The notes beneath the pieces are model-generated. The model was not told the DNA's origin. It saw only the letters and a list, made by a program, of their open reading frames with translations, and did no database searches. The position numbers were made by a program, and so were the translations under genes. A DNA stretch of 64,000 nucleotides from Kordia antarctica. Its GTDB lineage: Bacteria > Bacteroidota > Bacteroidia > Flavobacteriales > Flavobacteriaceae. This document shows positions 56,301 to 63,702 of the stretch, one piece after another. Position 1 is the first letter of the stretch, and each line of letters starts with the position of its first letter. Where the stretch lies: assembly GCF_009901525.1 (NCBI RefSeq), contig NZ_CP019288.1, positions 4,183,501 through 4,247,500 of the forward strand, read 5' to 3'.

Positions 56301-57687
56301 GCGTAAAGCAATGGGAAAAAAGCAGAAATCGGTGTTGGATAAGATGAAGCCGAAATTTATAAAACAAGCTTCAGAAAAAGGACATGCAGCTGATAAATTA
56401 GAGAAAATCTGGAAAGATTGGGAAGCATTTGCAGCGTACGCCTTTAACAAATCGCACTCTACATGTTATGCTTGGATTGCGTATCAAACGGCATACTTAA
56501 AAGCGCATTATCCTGCGGAATATATGGCGGCTGTACTTTCTAATAATATGAATGATATTAAAACGGTTACCTTCTTTATGGAAGAATGTAAACGTATGAA
56601 ATTGGACGTTTTAGGACCAGATGTAAATGAATCGTTTTACAAATTTGCGGTAAATGATTCAGGTGCTGTTCGTTTCGGAATGGGCGCAATAAAAGGCGTT
56701 GGACATGGCGCAGTAAAAACAATTGTAAAAGAACGCGCAGAAGGAAAATATAAATCTGTATTTGATCTCGCGAAGCGAATAGATTTACGCGCAGCCAATA
56801 AAAAAGCATTTGAAAATTTAGCGCTCGCTGGCGGATTTGACTCGTTTGGAGATACGCACAGAGCCCAATATTTACACACAGAAAACGATAATATTACATT
56901 TTTAGAAAAAGCGGTAAAATATGGCGCAAAATTTCAAGAAAACGCAAACTCTGCACAAGTAAGTTTGTTTGGAGAAGCAAGTGATGTGCAAATAGCCGAA
57001 CCGTTAGTTCCGCCATGTGAAGAATGGGGAACCATGGAGAAATTGGCGCGTGAAAAAGAAGTCGTAGGAATCTATATTTCTGGACATCCGCTAGATGATT
57101 TTAAAGCGGAAATGGATTATTTCTGTAATGGAACGCTTGGTCAATTTTCACAAATGGAGAATTACTTGAATCGTGAAATTGCGTTTGGTGGCGTTGTTAC
57201 AGATGTGCAACACAGAGTTTCTAAAAACGGAAAAGGTTGGGCATTATTTACTGTGGAAGATTATACAGAATCGTACGAATTTAGAATTTTTGGAGAAGAA
57301 TATTTAAAGTTTAGACATTTCTTTGTGCCAAACTCGTTTGTGTATATCAAAGCGTTTATTAAGGAAGGTTGGACTAATAGAGACACAGGAAAAAAAGGTG
57401 ATCCGAGAATTCAATTCAACTCCATGCAACAACTCCAAGACGTCATGGAAACTACGGCGCGAAAGTTGACTATTCAATTAGATGTCAATAGATTAAAGGA
57501 GAAAAAACTCAATTTTATAAACGAAATTTTATCAACGCACAAAGGTGATAAATCATTGCATTTTACGTTGTACGAACGAAAAGAAAAGATAAAATTACAA
57601 GCACCAAGCAAAAATCAAAAAGTAAATATTACACAAGAATTATTGGATGCATTGACTGAGGAAAATGTACGATATAAGATTAATTAG
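53305..57687 (+). CDS. dnaE: DNA polymerase III alpha subunit with N-terminal 3'-5' exonuclease
   Basis: 1460 residues. Residues 1-~195 form a DEDDh exonuclease of the DnaQ type (LIFDTETTGLP with acidic Asp6/Glu8, FIVGQNLKFDLNIMG, and HNATADVEATTR near 170). Residues ~268-480 form the PHP domain (FSHLHNHSQFSVLQS). The polymerase active site is PDIDIDFDDEGRSRVMDYV (about 690-708), followed by the helix-hairpin-helix region and an OB fold near 1280-1360. Proofreading and synthesis are in one chain, a known Bacteroidota arrangement. It is the replicative polymerase, monocistronic. Confidence 0.95.
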   Translation: MYLIFDTETTGLPKRWDAPISDTDNWPRCIQIAWQLHDELGNLVEHQDYLVQPDGFNIPYDAEKIHGISTELAAEQGISLQEMLAKFNVALSKAKFIVGQNLKFDLNIMGAEFHRENVANKLQELPVLDTCTEATASLCQLPGGRFGKFKLPTLTELHNYLFGVGFGEAHNATADVEATTRCFLELIRRKEYSIEKLDVTPDYFERFSENNPQPIKLIGLKHINLKKASEKIRQRLAKIQPDDGISKEELAENIQTLQDAPFSHLHNHSQFSVLQSTSSITDLVKAASKYNMEAVSITDHANMMGAFHFVSAVSNHNRGVKERIAEAEAKGETSDENILKPILGCEFFVCEDHLDKTRKDNGYQIVFLAKNKKGYHNLAKMSSIAYTQGFYYVPRIDKKVIEQYKEDLIILTGNLYGEVPSKVLNIGEVQAEEALLWWKETFQDDLYVEIMRHDQEDENRVNDVLLRLAKKHEIQLVATNNTYYIAQEDANAHDILLCVKDGEKQATPIGRGRGYRYGMPNQEYYFKSPNEMKTLFKDLPEAILSIQEITDKVEPYELARDVLLPAFDIPEEFLFEEDKADKGKRGENKYLRHLTYVGAKKRYGEITTAIEERLDFELATIEKTGYPGYFLIVEDFIREARNMDVSVGPGRGSAAGSVVAYCLWITNIDPLLYDLLFERFLNPDRVSMPDIDIDFDDEGRSRVMDYVIDKYGKNQVAQIITYGTMAAKSSIRDTARVLDLPLSDADRIAKLIPNAKLAKIFGKSDAELKSKFRTEEILLINELVNLSEEDGLEAETINMARVLEGSVRNTGIHACGVIITPDDITKFVPVALAKDSEMYCTQFDNSVVEDAGLLKMDFLGLKTLTLIKDTVKLVKYKHDIDIDIDEISLDDEKTYELFQKGETVGVFQYESPGMQKHMKSLKPTTFADLIAMNALYRPGPMEYIPSFIRRKHGEEDIEYDLDACEEYLKETYGITVYQEQVMLLSQKLADFTKGEADVLRKAMGKKQKSVLDKMKPKFIKQASEKGHAADKLEKIWKDWEAFAAYAFNKSHSTCYAWIAYQTAYLKAHYPAEYMAAVLSNNMNDIKTVTFFMEECKRMKLDVLGPDVNESFYKFAVNDSGAVRFGMGAIKGVGHGAVKTIVKERAEGKYKSVFDLAKRIDLRAANKKAFENLALAGGFDSFGDTHRAQYLHTENDNITFLEKAVKYGAKFQENANSAQVSLFGEASDVQIAEPLVPPCEEWGTMEKLAREKEVVGIYISGHPLDDFKAEMDYFCNGTLGQFSQMENYLNREIAFGGVVTDVQHRVSKNGKGWALFTVEDYTESYEFRIFGEEYLKFRHFFVPNSFVYIKAFIKEGWTNRDTGKKGDPRIQFNSMQQLQDVMETTARKLTIQLDVNRLKEKKLNFINEILSTHKGDKSLHFTLYERKEKIKLQAPSKNQKVNITQELLDALTEENVRYKIN

Positions 57688-57697
57688 ATATATTTTA

Positions 57698-57739
57698 AAT
57701 GCTAAATGCTAAATGCTAAATGCTAAATGCTAAATGTTG
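57698..57739. repeat. 7-bp microsatellite AAATGCT
   Basis: Five exact copies plus one variant (AAATGTT), starting 11 bases after the dnaE stop. The slippage-prone run is a candidate variable locus. Confidence 0.85.
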
Positions 57740-57762
57740 AATTTTAAATAATGAATTTCTAG

Positions 57763-57952
57763 TAACGTGAGTTCGATCTAACTTTGTTGCTATATAATTG
57801 ATTTTCAAAAATTTATTAAAAATGTCAAATCGAGTATTATTGAAATCAAAATATATTTTGATTGGGTTCTCGACTGCGCTCGAACTGACAAACAGTTGAT
57901 TTAATTGACTTTTCATTTATTACTAATGATTTCTTATGTCGAACTCACGTTA
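57763..57952. mobile_element. MITE-like element bounded by 14-bp inverted repeats
   Basis: TAACGTGAGTTCGA (57763-57776) and its exact complement (57939-57952), 190 bases end to end, no gene inside. It contains a truncated copy of the REP-like family (TTCTCGACTGCGCTCGAACTGAC at about 57866). No transposase is in the window. The rest of the dnaE-58176 gap holds no gene. Confidence 0.55.
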
Positions 57953-58175
57953 GTAGTGAAAAGCATGTAAAATTGTAAAAAAATAGCTTTTCAAGGAGCA
58001 AAATATCATTTTACTAACTTTGAAGCGTTTGATATGAAATTATTGTGAATCAATAAGATATCATAATAATGTCGTAAATTACACATTCACTCATTCAAAA
58101 AGGCGGTTTACTCAAAGTAGCTTTTCTATATAGATTTCGAGTGCTAGATTTGATAAAAATAAAACAGTTATACTT

Positions 58176-58592
58176 ATGAAAACACAAGTAACATTTACAC
58201 GAAAATTATGGATTGCTACAATTTTGATGGTTGTTGCATTCACGTTTAATCCAATGTATGGACAATCTGACACAAAAACTACAGCAGAAGCACAAAGTGG
58301 AAGAACTATTAAAGGAATTGTTAGTAATGAATCTGGACCTTTGGATGGCGTTAATATTACGTTGAAAGATTCAAACTCGGGAACTGTAACAAATGCCAAA
58401 GGAGAATTTACGTTTCCTAAACCTTTGAAAACAGGAGATGTTTTACTAATTAGTTATTTAGGGTACCAAACAGCCGCAGTAAAAATTAAAGCCAATACGA
58501 GCTTTATAAGAACCGCATTAACTGAAGAAATACTTGAGTTTATGGGAAGTTTAAATTCGAATAAGCGGTACAAATCTAAACGCACAAATTAG
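58176..58592 (+). CDS. stand-alone carboxypeptidase-regulatory-like domain protein
   Basis: 138 residues with a signal peptide (KLWIATILMVVAFTFNPMYGQ). The body is one CarbopepD_reg_2 beta-sandwich (IKGIVSNESGPLDGVNITLKDSNSGTVTNAKGEFTFPKP ... VLLISYLGYQTAAVKI), as found at the start of SusC/TonB-dependent receptors. No plug or barrel follows: the gene ends after a basic tail (NSNKRYKSKRTN). It may be a small independent periplasmic or surface protein, or the remnant of a receptor. It precedes a transglutaminase-like gene by 27 bases. Confidence 0.75.
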   Translation: MKTQVTFTRKLWIATILMVVAFTFNPMYGQSDTKTTAEAQSGRTIKGIVSNESGPLDGVNITLKDSNSGTVTNAKGEFTFPKPLKTGDVLLISYLGYQTAAVKIKANTSFIRTALTEEILEFMGSLNSNKRYKSKRTN

Positions 58593-58619
58593 GAAGTATT
58601 CACAGCATAGTATTTTTTA

Positions 58620-59633
58620 ATGAGCATTATAAAATATAGTTTTCTATTCATTTTTGTATTCCAAATTCATGCGCAAGCTTCTGATTTTCCAACGATTAGT
58701 TTTGAAAAGGCAGATAAAATTGCATTGGAATACAAAAATGAAAATCTTAGTAATTTACCTGAGTTATCGTATAAACTCACTTCAGATTTAACAACCGATG
58801 TTGAGCGTTTTAGAGCTATTTTCAAATGGGTTTGCAGTAGTGTTTCCAATGATTATAAGTTGTATTCAAGAAACATGCGAAAGCGGCAACGATATAAAAA
58901 TGATAGCTTAAAACTTAGCGATTGGAATGAAAAGTTTCAAAAAATAGCATTTCGAAAACTCTTAAAAGATAGAAAAACCATTTGTACAGGGTATGCGTAT
59001 CTTATTAAAGAATTGGCGAATTTGGCAAATATAGAGTGTGAAATTGTTCATGGTTTTGCCAGAACAAGTACGATGAATATTGAAAAACTCGATACACCAA
59101 ATCATTCTTGGAATGCTGTTAAACTAAATGGAAATTGGTATTTGTGCGATCCAACTTGGGCAAGCGGAATTCCTAATCCAACTTCATATCTATTTGAATT
59201 TCAATTTAATGACGGTTTTTTTCTGTCTGATCCAAAAATATTTTCTATCAATCATTTTCCTGCTGAAGAAAAATGGTTTCTTTTAGAAGATGAAAAACCT
59301 TCATTTGAAATGTTTCTGGAAGCTCCAATTATTTACGGAAAAGCGTACACACATTTTAGCAATCATACCAAACCAAAAAAACTGGAAAATACGGTGCTGA
59401 AAAACGAGAATATTCTTTTTGAACTTCAACTTTTAAATCCTGTAAATAAAGAAGATATTATTCTTTTAATTGATACAAATTTTAGTAGTAAAAAAATACA
59501 TCCTGAGAAAATTTCAATCAAAAATCAATCACTAAGTATAGCATATAAATTTGAAACGACAGGATATTATGATGTCCATTTATATGTGAAAGATGATTTA
59601 ATTTCGACCTACACTTTTGAGGTTAAGAAATAA
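58620..59633 (+). CDS. transglutaminase-like domain secreted protein
   Basis: 337 residues with a signal peptide (IIKYSFLFIFVFQIHAQ). The transglutaminase-like core at about 60-195 has a Cys in DRKTICTGYAYLIKELAN, His in NHSWNAVKLNG and Asp in WYLCDPTWASG, giving the Cys-His-Asp triad. The C-terminal ~120 residues are a beta-rich, unassigned region. It may be a peptidase, or a cross-linking or binding protein in the periplasm. It lies 27 bases after the carboxypeptidase-regulatory-like gene, suggesting an operon. Confidence 0.82.
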   Translation: MSIIKYSFLFIFVFQIHAQASDFPTISFEKADKIALEYKNENLSNLPELSYKLTSDLTTDVERFRAIFKWVCSSVSNDYKLYSRNMRKRQRYKNDSLKLSDWNEKFQKIAFRKLLKDRKTICTGYAYLIKELANLANIECEIVHGFARTSTMNIEKLDTPNHSWNAVKLNGNWYLCDPTWASGIPNPTSYLFEFQFNDGFFLSDPKIFSINHFPAEEKWFLLEDEKPSFEMFLEAPIIYGKAYTHFSNHTKPKKLENTVLKNENILFELQLLNPVNKEDIILLIDTNFSSKKIHPEKISIKNQSLSIAYKFETTGYYDVHLYVKDDLISTYTFEVKK

Positions 59634-59640
59634 AATCAAC

Positions 59641-59735
59641 TATTCGTCACCCTGAACTTGATTCAGGGTCTCACTCATTATTATATTCCGAATTCTTAGT
59701 CATGTGTGATTCTGAATCAAGTTCAGAATGACGTA
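59641..59735. repeat. palindromic intergenic repeat
   Basis: CGTCACCCTGAACTTGATTCAG at the left and CTGAATCAAGTTCAGAATGACG at the right form a large inverted repeat around an AT-rich centre. A degenerate copy lies at ~20940-21055. It separates the transglutaminase gene from the convergent arsR gene. Confidence 0.8.
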
Positions 59736-59770
59736 CTGTAAGCCTTTATGACACTTAACGGATATGAAAT

Positions 59771-60097
59771 TCAACTGTTTTTCGAATCTAAATAGTTTCC
59801 TAAATCCTGTAAAGAATCATCCCAAAATTGTTCGTAAAACTGTAGCCAATTATTGACTTCTTTCAATGGATTTGTATTTACATTGCAAAATCGTTCGCGA
59901 CCTTTACTTTCAATCGTAACTAAACCGGCTTCTTCAAGTGTTTTGATGTGTTTTGTAATTCCTTGTCGTGTAATTTCAAATTGATTCGAAATCTGCGAAA
60001 TAGACAATGCGGAAGTTGCAATGACTAAAGCGTGAAAAATATCACGCCGAGTCGGATCTGCAATTGCCTTAAATAAACGTGTGATTTTATCTTGCAT
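59771..60097 (-). CDS. ArsR family winged-helix transcriptional regulator
   Basis: 108 residues. The winged-helix core is ITRLFKAIADPTRRDIFHALVI (about 4-25), SISQISNQFEITRQGITKHIKTLEEAGLVTIESKGRERFCNV (about 33-75). No metal-binding Cys pair typical of arsenic sensors is visible. It is typical of the ArsR proteins paired with SRPBCC (AHSA1-like) genes, which control their own operon. It follows the SRPBCC gene by 3 bases. Confidence 0.9.
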   Translation of the reverse strand: MQDKITRLFKAIADPTRRDIFHALVIATSALSISQISNQFEITRQGITKHIKTLEEAGLVTIESKGRERFCNVNTNPLKEVNNWLQFYEQFWDDSLQDLGNYLDSKNS

Positions 60098-60100
60098 ATA

Positions 60101-60514
60101 TTATTTTTTTAAATAATCACGTAATTGTGTCATGCAATGATCCCAACCGCCACTGAAACTTTCAAACATAGCAATAGCCGTTTCGCCTTTATAATCAGCA
60201 ATACCTGAGTGTTCTAAGTGTAATTTTGTTCCTTCTGCTACGGTTTCTAATCTCCAAGAAACCGTAGTTTCAACAGTTGTATTTTCTACTTGCCAGGTAT
60301 AAATTAATGTATAAGGATCTGCATTTTTTATTTCTCCAGTAATGGTATCACAACCTTTATCTTCCGTAGGGAAAAAAGTATATTTAAATCCTTTCTCAGC
60401 TTTGAAGTTGGTTTTTATAAACCAAGTAGATATTTCTTCAGCATTTGTGATAGCATTCCATACAGCATCAATTGAATGTTGAAATATGGTTTCTTTTTGT
60501 ATTACATCTTTCAT
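60101..60514 (-). CDS. SRPBCC (AHSA1/START-like) family protein
   Basis: 137 residues with the AHSA1-type pattern: TIFQHSIDAVWNAITNAEEISTWFIKTNFKAEKG near 9-42, DPYTLIYTWQVENTTVETTVSWRLET and the C-terminal amphipathic helix SFSGGWDHCMTQLRDYLKK. The fold forms a hydrophobic pocket that binds a small ligand, unknown here. It is the first gene of a two-gene operon with arsR. A GCAAC...GTTGC palindrome upstream is a candidate operator. Confidence 0.88.
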   Translation of the reverse strand: MKDVIQKETIFQHSIDAVWNAITNAEEISTWFIKTNFKAEKGFKYTFFPTEDKGCDTITGEIKNADPYTLIYTWQVENTTVETTVSWRLETVAEGTKLHLEHSGIADYKGETAIAMFESFSGGWDHCMTQLRDYLKK

Positions 60515-60580
60515 AATGGGTTTTATTTTTAATTAATATGCAGCTAACTGGTTGCTAAATTACGAATTAATTTCAGATAA

Positions 60581-60596
60581 GCAACTTTTTGGTTGC
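60581..60596. promoter_or_regulatory. candidate ArsR operator
   Basis: GCAAC, six bases TTTTTG, GTTGC. A second GGTTGC occurs at 60550-60555. It lies 67 bases upstream of the SRPBCC start. The rest of the 60515-60820 gap carries a possible -7 element TATCTTTG (60660-60667) on plus. Confidence 0.45.
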
Positions 60597-60820
60597 ATAT
60601 ATTTCACAAAGAAGTATATGGCAGTTTTTATAAAATGTACAAAAAAGAGTTTTATTCAGTATCTTTGTACATCTATATGAGTATAAAGTAAATGAATAAA
60701 TAAAATCAATATAGATATAACCAAAACGAATACTTGCTGTGTAAGTTTTGGTAGAATATTTGACTAATATTGCATATATCACAAATAATAAATAAAATAA
60801 AAATTTAAAACATACATATT

Positions 60821-61141
60821 ATGGCTTTAGAAATCACAGATGCTAACTTCGAAGAAATAGTAATGAATAGCGACAAACCTGTACTAGTTGACTTTTGGGC
60901 AGCTTGGTGCGGACCTTGTAAAATGTTAGGTCCTGTTGTGGAGCAAATTGCAAAAGAATATGAAGGAAAAGCTGTCGTAGGAAAGTTAGACGTTGATGCA
61001 AATCAGCAATATGCGGCTCAATTTGGAGTTCGTAACATTCCAACAGTATTAATGTTCCAAAACGGAGAATTAGTAGGACGTCAAGTAGGTGTTGCGCCAA
61101 AAAACGCATATACAGAAGCTATTGACAAGTTATTAGTATAA
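60821..61141 (+). CDS. trxA: thioredoxin
   Basis: 106-residue cytoplasmic thioredoxin. The redox site is WCGPC at residues 29-33, in VLVDFWAAWCGPCKML. The cis-proline occurs in VRNIPTVLMF. Length matches E. coli TrxA. It reduces disulphides in ribonucleotide reductase and other proteins. It is monocistronic, ending at a good terminator. Confidence 0.96.
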   Translation: MALEITDANFEEIVMNSDKPVLVDFWAAWCGPCKMLGPVVEQIAKEYEGKAVVGKLDVDANQQYAAQFGVRNIPTVLMFQNGELVGRQVGVAPKNAYTEAIDKLLV

Positions 61142-61165
61142 AAATATATTTTCGATTAGAAGATG

Positions 61166-61196
61166 AAAGGTTTGGTGTATTGCCAAACCTTTTTTA
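61166..61196 (+). terminator. trxA terminator
   Basis: AAGGTTTGG, loop TGTATTG, CCAAACCTT followed by a T-rich run. Confidence 0.85.
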
Positions 61197-61420
61197 TTTT
61201 AGTGAAACTCAACTTTGAGAAGTCCAATAGACGCACTGAAATTTGTAAGTTGAACTAATTTCGCTGGATTGCGAGATTTTAAGAATGATATTTTAAAGTT
61301 TTTTAGGTTTTAGCGTTTATTTTGAAACTTAATATTCCAAATCGATTCAGCAGTAAAGTGGAATCTCAGATTGCATACATTTTGTGTCAACACGTACATC
61401 ATTAATCAAAGAAAACGCTT

Positions 61421-62350
61421 GTGAATTTACAACAAGAATTTAATAAAACGGCAGGATTTAAGAATCTCGAATTGCTTGCACAACAAGTAGTGGAAGGATT
61501 TATTTCGGGAATGCATAAGAGTCCATTTCATGGTTTTTCTGCGGAATTTGCTGAACATAAAATTTACAATCAAGGTGAAAGTACGAAGCATATTGATTGG
61601 AAATTGTTTGCCAAAACCGATAAACTTTACACAAAGAAATACGAAGAAGAAACCAATTTACGCTGTCATATTATTATAGACAATTCGTCTTCAATGCATT
61701 ATCCAGAAGTGGAAGCGCCATCAATTGCCAACTTAAATAAAATTGGATTTTCGGTACTTGCAACAGCTTCGTTGATGAATATTCTAAAAAAACAACGTGA
61801 TGCGATTGGTTTGAGTATTTATTCTGATAGTTATGATTTTTATGCGCCTGAAAAAGGAAGCGAACGTCATCATCAATTGTTATTGAATGCACTTGATAAA
61901 ACGGTCACTACAAAGCGAATTAATAAAAAAACAGACACATATACATATCTACATCAAATTGCGGAGAAAATACACCGTAGAAGCCTTATTTTCCTTTTTA
62001 CAGACATGTTTCAAGATGGAGTAGAAGATGAAAAGTTGTTTGAAGCATTACAGCATTTAAAATACAATAAACATGAAGTGGTTTTATTTCATGTGTTTGA
62101 TTCTGAAAAAGAATTAAATTTTGAGTTTGACAATAAACCAAAACGATTCGTTGATGTAGAATCGGGAGAACATATCGATATTTATGCTGATACGGTTCAG
62201 GAAAATTATCAAAAAGCGGTTGAAACTTATTTTCAGCAATTAAAAATGAAATGTGCGCAATACAAAATAAAATATGTTACTGCAGACATTACAAAAGATT
62301 TTGAAAAAATATTAGTTACGTATTTGGTTGAAAGACAAAAGTTTGCATAG
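61421..62350 (+). CDS. DUF58 domain-containing protein
   Basis: 309 residues starting at a GTG. The family motif GESTKHIDWKLFAKTDKLYTKKYEEETNLR (about 52-81) is followed by a vWA-like segment with a MIDAS-type DNSSSMHYP (about 87-95). Family members lie in MoxR-ATPase operons (aerotolerance or protease-like), but the only neighbours here are trxA and tRNA-Asp, so it is separated from a MoxR gene. The protein is cytoplasmic with no membrane segments. Function is inferred from the family. Confidence 0.85.
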   Translation: MNLQQEFNKTAGFKNLELLAQQVVEGFISGMHKSPFHGFSAEFAEHKIYNQGESTKHIDWKLFAKTDKLYTKKYEEETNLRCHIIIDNSSSMHYPEVEAPSIANLNKIGFSVLATASLMNILKKQRDAIGLSIYSDSYDFYAPEKGSERHHQLLLNALDKTVTTKRINKKTDTYTYLHQIAEKIHRRSLIFLFTDMFQDGVEDEKLFEALQHLKYNKHEVVLFHVFDSEKELNFEFDNKPKRFVDVESGEHIDIYADTVQENYQKAVETYFQQLKMKCAQYKIKYVTADITKDFEKILVTYLVERQKFA

Positions 62351-62387
62351 TTGGGTAAAAAAAAGTTCAATTTTTTATTCAAATATG

Positions 62388-62418
62388 TTTGCATAAATAG
62401 AATTGTAGTGTATATTTG
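62388..62418 (+). promoter_or_regulatory. tRNA-Asp promoter
   Basis: TTTG at 62388-62391 and TATATTTG at 62411-62418 with a 19-base spacer; the initiation region CATCCGCAAT is shared with the tRNA-Gly/Leu promoter. Confidence 0.7.
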
Positions 62419-62436
62419 CATCCGCAATCAAGCAAC

Positions 62437-62510
62437 GGTTTGGTAGTTCAGCTGGTTAGAATACATGCCTGTCACGCATGGGGTCGCGGGTTCGAATCCC
62501 GTCCAGACCG
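62437..62510 (+). tRNA. tRNA-Asp (GTC)
   Basis: 74 nucleotides. Acceptor GGTTTGG pairs with CCAGACC (one T-G), discriminator G. The anticodon loop is CTGTCAC in a ATGC/GCAT stem. T-arm GGTTCGAATCCC. No CCA encoded. Confidence 0.95.
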
Positions 62511-62520
62511 CTACAATTGC

Positions 62521-62556
62521 AAAAAAAGCTTCTCTTTATTGAGAAGCTTTTTTTAG
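62521..62556. terminator. terminator after tRNA-Asp
   Basis: AAAAAAAGCTTCTC, loop, GAGAAGCTTTTTTT; strong symmetrical hairpin with flanking A/T runs, also able to act on the minus strand. Confidence 0.85.
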
Positions 62557-62695
62557 CAAAATGATTTAGTTGTGTTGTTTGAGGTAAATCCTTGATTTAC
62601 CTTTGGTTTAGTAGTTAAACCAATGAAAAGCTTTCCTTTTTTCTGTATAGAAAATTGGGATGCTTTTTTATTTTACGGCAGTTTTTCTTCCAGAT

Positions 62696-63196
62696 TTAAA
62701 AAATAACACCTTTATATTCCCAAAAGTCACTAATAAAAAAGCCTAAATAAATTAGTGCGACAATAAGCTTCAAGAAAGTAGAGAATAAGAAACCTATAAG
62801 TGACCCAAAAGCAGCTTTAAAAGCACTTGAAGCATCTTTATTTGCAAATGCAAGTTCTCCAACTAATGCGCCTAAAAACGGTCCAATTATAATTCCAAAA
62901 GGTCCTAAAAACAGCAATCCGAGTAGTAAACCAATTGTAGTTCCGTAAATTCCGTATTTGCTGCCACCAAAACGTTTGGTTCCGATTGCAGGAATAATAT
63001 AATCCAACACAAAAACTATAATAGCAATTGCTAATGTGATTCCTAAAAACGTCCAATTGTTCGGAATAGCTTCCGTAAGATGCATGAATAACAATCCAAA
63101 CCAACTTGTAATTGGCCCTGGAATTATAGGTAAAAAACTTCCGATGATTCCGAGTAGCATCAACAAAAAGCCGAGTATCGTAAAGAAAATATCCAT
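62696..63196 (-). CDS. DUF456 family membrane protein
   Basis: 166 residues with four to five hydrophobic segments and a Gly-rich middle (YGIYGTTIGLLLGLLFLGPFGIIIGPFLGALVGE), the pattern of DUF456. The N-terminal segment contains LLGIIGSFLPIIPGPITSWFGLL. It is an inner-membrane protein of unknown function. It is transcribed away from blaI. Confidence 0.88.
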   Translation of the reverse strand: MDIFFTILGFLLMLLGIIGSFLPIIPGPITSWFGLLFMHLTEAIPNNWTFLGITLAIAIIVFVLDYIIPAIGTKRFGGSKYGIYGTTIGLLLGLLFLGPFGIIIGPFLGALVGELAFANKDASSAFKAAFGSLIGFLFSTFLKLIVALIYLGFFISDFWEYKGVIF

Positions 63197-63247
63197 ACAT
63201 TATTTTTTCAGTAAGACGCGTGCAATGAAAAAACGTTACAATTTTAT

Positions 63248-63312
63248 AACTAATAAATTAGTTTAAACTAAAAATTTAGTTATATTTGTTTCGTTGAACT
63301 AAGGAATTAGTT
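63248..63312. promoter_or_regulatory. three tandem BlaI-type operators with promoter
   Basis: AACTAATAAATTAGTT (63248-63263) and AACTAAAAATTTAGTT (63266-63281) are perfect palindromes with 7-bp arms; AACTAAGGAATTAGTT (63297-63312) has 6-bp arms. TATATTTG (63281-63288), the -7 element, sits between the second and third. This fits repression of the blaI-blaR1 operon by BlaI. Confidence 0.75.
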
Positions 63313-63333
63313 GAAAAAACACAATGAAAATAT

Positions 63334-63702
63334 ATGAAGCAACTAACGAAAGCAGAAGAGGAAATTATGCAAATTCTGTGGCAACTGGAAAAAGCAAATG
63401 TAAAAACTATCATAGAAAACTTTGAAGGTTCCAAACCTGCGTATAATACGGTTTCTACGATTGTACGAATTTTAGAAAGCAAAGGATTTGTCGGATATGA
63501 AAAAGTTGGGAAAGGACATATATATTTTCCGCTGTTAGCGCAATCAGAATATAGCAATCAATCTATTTCGAAATTGGTGAACGGTTATTTTCAAGGATCT
63601 TTTAAAAGTATGGTTTCGTTTTTTATGGAAAAAAATGATATCAAAACTTCAGAATTAGAGGATATTCTCAAAGAAATTGAAAAAAATAACAAGAAATCAT
63701 GA
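63334..63702 (+). CDS. BlaI/MecI/CopY family transcriptional repressor
   Basis: 122 residues. The winged helix is KQLTKAEEEIMQILWQLEKANVKTIIENFEG, with the BlaI signature SKPAYNTVSTIVRILESKGFVGYEKVGKGHIYFPLL (about 31-67). The C-terminal helices form the dimer region, where BlaR1-type peptidases cleave. It overlaps the next gene by ATGA. Three copies of AACTAA-N4-TTAGTT lie upstream, its probable self-operators. Confidence 0.92.
   Translation: MKQLTKAEEEIMQILWQLEKANVKTIIENFEGSKPAYNTVSTIVRILESKGFVGYEKVGKGHIYFPLLAQSEYSNQSISKLVNGYFQGSFKSMVSFFMEKNDIKTSELEDILKEIEKNNKKS

Noticed and set aside
57698-57739. Iteron-type replication origin suggested by the AAATGCT repeats
   Set aside because: No DnaA-box cluster or dnaA/repA gene nearby; 7-bp phasing looks like slippage.
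59771-60514. Arsenic-resistance locus suggested by ArsR
   Set aside because: No metal-binding cysteines, and the partner is an SRPBCC protein; this is the common ArsR-AHSA1 pair.
62838-63200. 120-codon frame overlapping the DUF456 gene
   Set aside because: It lies in the shifted frame of a hydrophobic gene on the same strand; the DUF456 frame has the family pattern.
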